A stretch of DNA of 7,650 nucleotides from Planctomycetaceae bacterium (GTDB lineage: Bacteria > Planctomycetota > Planctomycetia > Pirellulales > Pirellulaceae). A model generated the notes under the pieces. The model was not told the DNA's origin. It did no database searches and saw only the letters and a list, made by a program, of their open reading frames with translations. Both the position numbers and the translations under genes were made by a program. The stretch covers positions 1 through 7,650 of the forward strand of contig NYXM01000116.1 in assembly GCA_002685655.1 (NCBI GenBank). The letters are read 5' to 3'. Shown piece by piece: positions 6,161-7,650 of the stretch (position 1 is its first letter; each line of letters begins with the position of its first letter).

Positions 6161-6197
6161 TGCGATCGGTACGCCTGCCTGGGCTTACGCCTGAGGT

Positions 6198-6214
6198 TGC
6201 AACGGTCGTGCCAA
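6198..6214 (-). promoter_or_regulatory. Sigma-54 (RpoN) promoter for glnII
   Basis: The minus strand reads TTGGCACGACCGTTGCA. This matches the sigma-54 consensus TTGGCACG-N4-TTGCA/T in every fixed position, with the required 10 bp between the -24 GG and the -12 GC. The start site would be near 6187, about 205 nt before the glnII ATG. Sigma-54 control of glutamine synthetase, with an NtrC-type activator, is an established arrangement in bacteria. The activator here is unknown. Confidence 0.8.
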
Positions 6215-6321
6215 TCGCCAACTTTAGAAGGAATATGTTAGGAGATTGATAGCCGAATGCAAGCGGGCGGGGCTTTTCCCGTCAGACTGCTGTGCTTACG
6301 CGTCGTGTGCCGGGAACTGAC

Positions 6322-6340
6322 GTCCGACCGAGCGTTGGAC
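6322..6340. promoter_or_regulatory. Imperfect inverted repeat, possible enhancer site for sigma-54 activator
   Basis: GTCCGACCGAGCGTTGGAC has 7-bp arms (GTCCGAC/GTTGGAC, one mismatch). Its centre is about 145 bp upstream of the predicted glnII start, a usual distance for an NtrC-type activator. It does not resemble the enteric NtrC site, so this is a positional inference only. Confidence 0.25.
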
Positions 6341-6429
6341 CTGCCTTCAACTTAGGCACCAGGTGATGGATCCACAGGCAAAATGTGCGACAAAATGGAT
6401 GCAAATCGGAAGCGATCCCTGACTCGCCC

Positions 6430-7413
6430 TTATCTCCGATCCGCCAACATCGCTTCCTCGCGAAACTGGCGGATGTCTCGGATCATCTCCAGCACGTTTT
6501 GGTACCGATCGCCGGGTTTCTTTCGCATTGCACGTGCACAAACTGCATCCAGTTCCTCGGGCACTTTGAGGTGTTGGGATACCTGGCTGGGTGGGGGTGG
6601 TGTGTAATGCAAGATGTTGTCGAACGTCTGTTTGATGGTCTCGCCTTTGAACGGTTCTTGCAGCGCCAGCAGTTCGTACAGGACTACGCCCAGGCTGAAG
6701 ATATCCGTGCGCTCATCGACTGGCACGTCCTGAACCTGTTCAGGTGACATGTAGAGCGGCGTGCCGGGCCGTCTGCCAGCGTTGGTGAGCCGTTCTTGCA
6801 AGCTGCTCTTGAACAGATCGTCGACGCCAACTTCGTTCGGCATTCCCCAGACTTTCGCGACTCCCCAGTCCATCAAATAGACCTCGCCGAAGAACCCGAC
6901 CAGGATGTTCTCCGGCTTGACATCGCGGTGAATCACGCCCGACGTATGAGCGTATGTAAGCGCGTTGCTCGCCTGGACCAAGACCTCAAGCAGTCGGTCA
7001 AGAGAGTATCGATTCCTGGTCGGCTCGTCGCCTTGTGCGATCCGACACAAGATATTGAACAGGTTTTCGCCCTCGATCTTCTTCATGGCGAAGTAAATGT
7101 TCCCATCATCGTCCTTGCCAATCTCGTAAACCGGGACGGTGTTGGGGTGTGCCAATTGTGCCGTGATGCGCGCTTCGCGCAACAGGCGTCGTCGTTGTAC
7201 CGCATCCACTTTACGATCGGATAACAGCTTCTTGATGGCGACGGTCCGTCCCAAATTGCCATCCTTGCAGGACAGGAGAACGCCGCCGCCGCCCCCAGCC
7301 ATCTCTTTGAAGTTGCTGTACTTCTCAAAATCGTTGGTAAACCAATCGGGGAGCCCGGTATCGGTCGTGGAAAGGTAGATACCCGGGTAAGGGACTTCTT
7401 TCTGATCCGTCAT
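6430..7413 (-). CDS. Soluble Hanks-type Ser/Thr protein kinase
   Basis: A 327-residue protein that is almost entirely kinase domain (about residues 36-318), with no membrane segment or sensor domain, so it is cytosolic. Visible motifs are a pentaglycine P-loop (GGGGGVLLS, 40-48), VAIK with the ATP-binding K61, the alpha-C Glu E80, the catalytic loop HRDVKPEN (162-169) with D164 and N169, MDWG (181-184) with metal-binding D182, the activation and P+1 segment GTPLYMSPE (217-225), DIFSLG (237-242) and R303. DFG is replaced by DWG, a variant I associate with planctomycete kinases. All catalytic residues are present, so it should be active. The start ATG has only a weak RBS (AGAG). The C-terminus ends shortly after the domain, without TPR, WD40 or PASTA repeats. 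It is transcribed in the same direction as glnII, 448 bp upstream of it. The substrate is unknown. Confidence 0.9.
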   Translation of the reverse strand: MTDQKEVPYPGIYLSTTDTGLPDWFTNDFEKYSNFKEMAGGGGGVLLSCKDGNLGRTVAIKKLLSDRKVDAVQRRRLLREARITAQLAHPNTVPVYEIGKDDDGNIYFAMKKIEGENLFNILCRIAQGDEPTRNRYSLDRLLEVLVQASNALTYAHTSGVIHRDVKPENILVGFFGEVYLMDWGVAKVWGMPNEVGVDDLFKSSLQERLTNAGRRPGTPLYMSPEQVQDVPVDERTDIFSLGVVLYELLALQEPFKGETIKQTFDNILHYTPPPPSQVSQHLKVPEELDAVCARAMRKKPGDRYQNVLEMIRDIRQFREEAMLADRR

Positions 7414-7515
7414 GACGCATTTCTCTGGTGCTTCATCGCAAAACCCCCAATGTAGCGGATTGCTTTCGCATTGGCAGTCGATGGACTACAACCTGCGCGA
7501 GCCACATAGTTTCAC

Positions 7516-7529
7516 AAATCGCACGATTT
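7516..7529. promoter_or_regulatory. Palindrome AAATCG-CA-CGATTT upstream of the kinase gene
   Basis: Two perfect 6-bp arms around a 2-bp centre lie about 105 bp before the kinase start, in the gap where its promoter should be. An operator role is possible but unproven. Confidence 0.3.
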
Positions 7530-7581
7530 CGCGCAAAGAAACCTTATTTGCACCAGCCCCTCCCGGAACAGGGATTGCTCC

Positions 7582-7650
7582 TCACAACTGGCCGTTCAGT
7601 TTAGGAAAGTGACACGAATTGCAGGCAATGGGAAAGACCGCGGCTCGCGA
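7582..7650 (-). CDS. Possible C-terminal end of a c-type cytochrome-like protein (partial)
   Basis: The minus-strand frame entering from the window end is open for 22 codons and stops at 7584-7582. It contains IACNSCHF, a CxxCH haem-c attachment motif, close to the C-terminus. Small cytochrome-type modules are frequent in planctomycetes, but 22 codons is too short to be sure and the frame may be a coincidence. If real, the gene lies almost wholly outside the window, upstream of the kinase gene and on the same strand. Confidence 0.3.
   Translation of the reverse strand, partial: SRAAVFPIACNSCHFPKLNGQL

Larger units (their letters stand above)
5982..6429. other. 448-bp regulatory gap between kinase and glnII genes
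   Basis: No gene is seen on either strand. The proximal half (5982-6187) is probably the transcribed glnII leader, with several hairpins. A sigma-54 promoter sits at 6198-6214. The distal half (6215-6429) holds the imperfect inverted repeat GTCCGACCGAGCGTTGGAC at 6322-6340. No T-tract terminator follows the kinase stop. Confidence 0.6.

Noticed and set aside
6000..6190. Known glutamine (glnA) or cobalamin riboswitch in the glnII leader
   Set aside because: The conserved cores of these classes could not be found by eye.
7470..7495. TGGCTC...TTGT on the minus strand as a sigma-54 promoter for the kinase
   Set aside because: The spacing between the GG and the GC-equivalent is 12 instead of 10, and the -12 element reads GT.

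Overview
The window looks like chromosomal DNA of a planctomycete, most likely a Rhodopirellula/Pirellulaceae-type organism. This is inferred from gene style only: a planctomycete-type exo-sialidase, a soluble Ser/Thr kinase with a DWG in place of DFG, a eukaryote-type (GSII) glutamine synthetase, long intergenic spaces and mostly monocistronic genes. No rRNA, tRNA, CRISPR array or intact mobile element is visible.

Layout. (1) 1-1026, plus: 3' part of a BNR/Asp-box exo-alpha-sialidase-like gene, cut by the window start. (2) 1073-1789, minus, convergent with it: an unusual fusion of a CsrA RNA-binding domain to a degenerate response-regulator receiver domain. Its leader has a strong Shine-Dalgarno, two CATGAACATG direct repeats and a hairpin showing GGA in its loop. 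(3) 1802-2864: about 1 kb without a convincing gene. It holds a 23-bp tandem duplication, a clear minus-strand intrinsic terminator with no intact gene in front of it, and a 15-bp tandem repeat. (4) 2865-4870, plus: a two-gene operon with an ATGA overlap, encoding an alpha/alpha-toroid (squalene cyclase/prenyltransferase repeat) protein and a DUF362 protein with a Tat-like N-terminal anchor. (5) 4971-5981, minus: GSII glutamine synthetase. It has its own intrinsic terminator, a 448-bp upstream gap containing a near-consensus sigma-54 promoter, and a leader of about 200 nt with several hairpins. (6) 6430-7413, minus: a soluble Hanks-type Ser/Thr kinase. (7) 7582-7650, minus: possible last 22 codons of a gene with a CxxCH haem-binding motif, cut by the window end.

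How the parts may work together. The clearest regulatory logic is nitrogen control of glutamine synthetase through sigma-54. The toroid and DUF362 proteins are translationally coupled and probably share one pathway, whose product I cannot name. The CsrA-receiver fusion is the most novel-looking protein. It may couple RNA binding to a signal-sensing or dimerising domain, and its own leader has the features expected for CsrA autoregulation.
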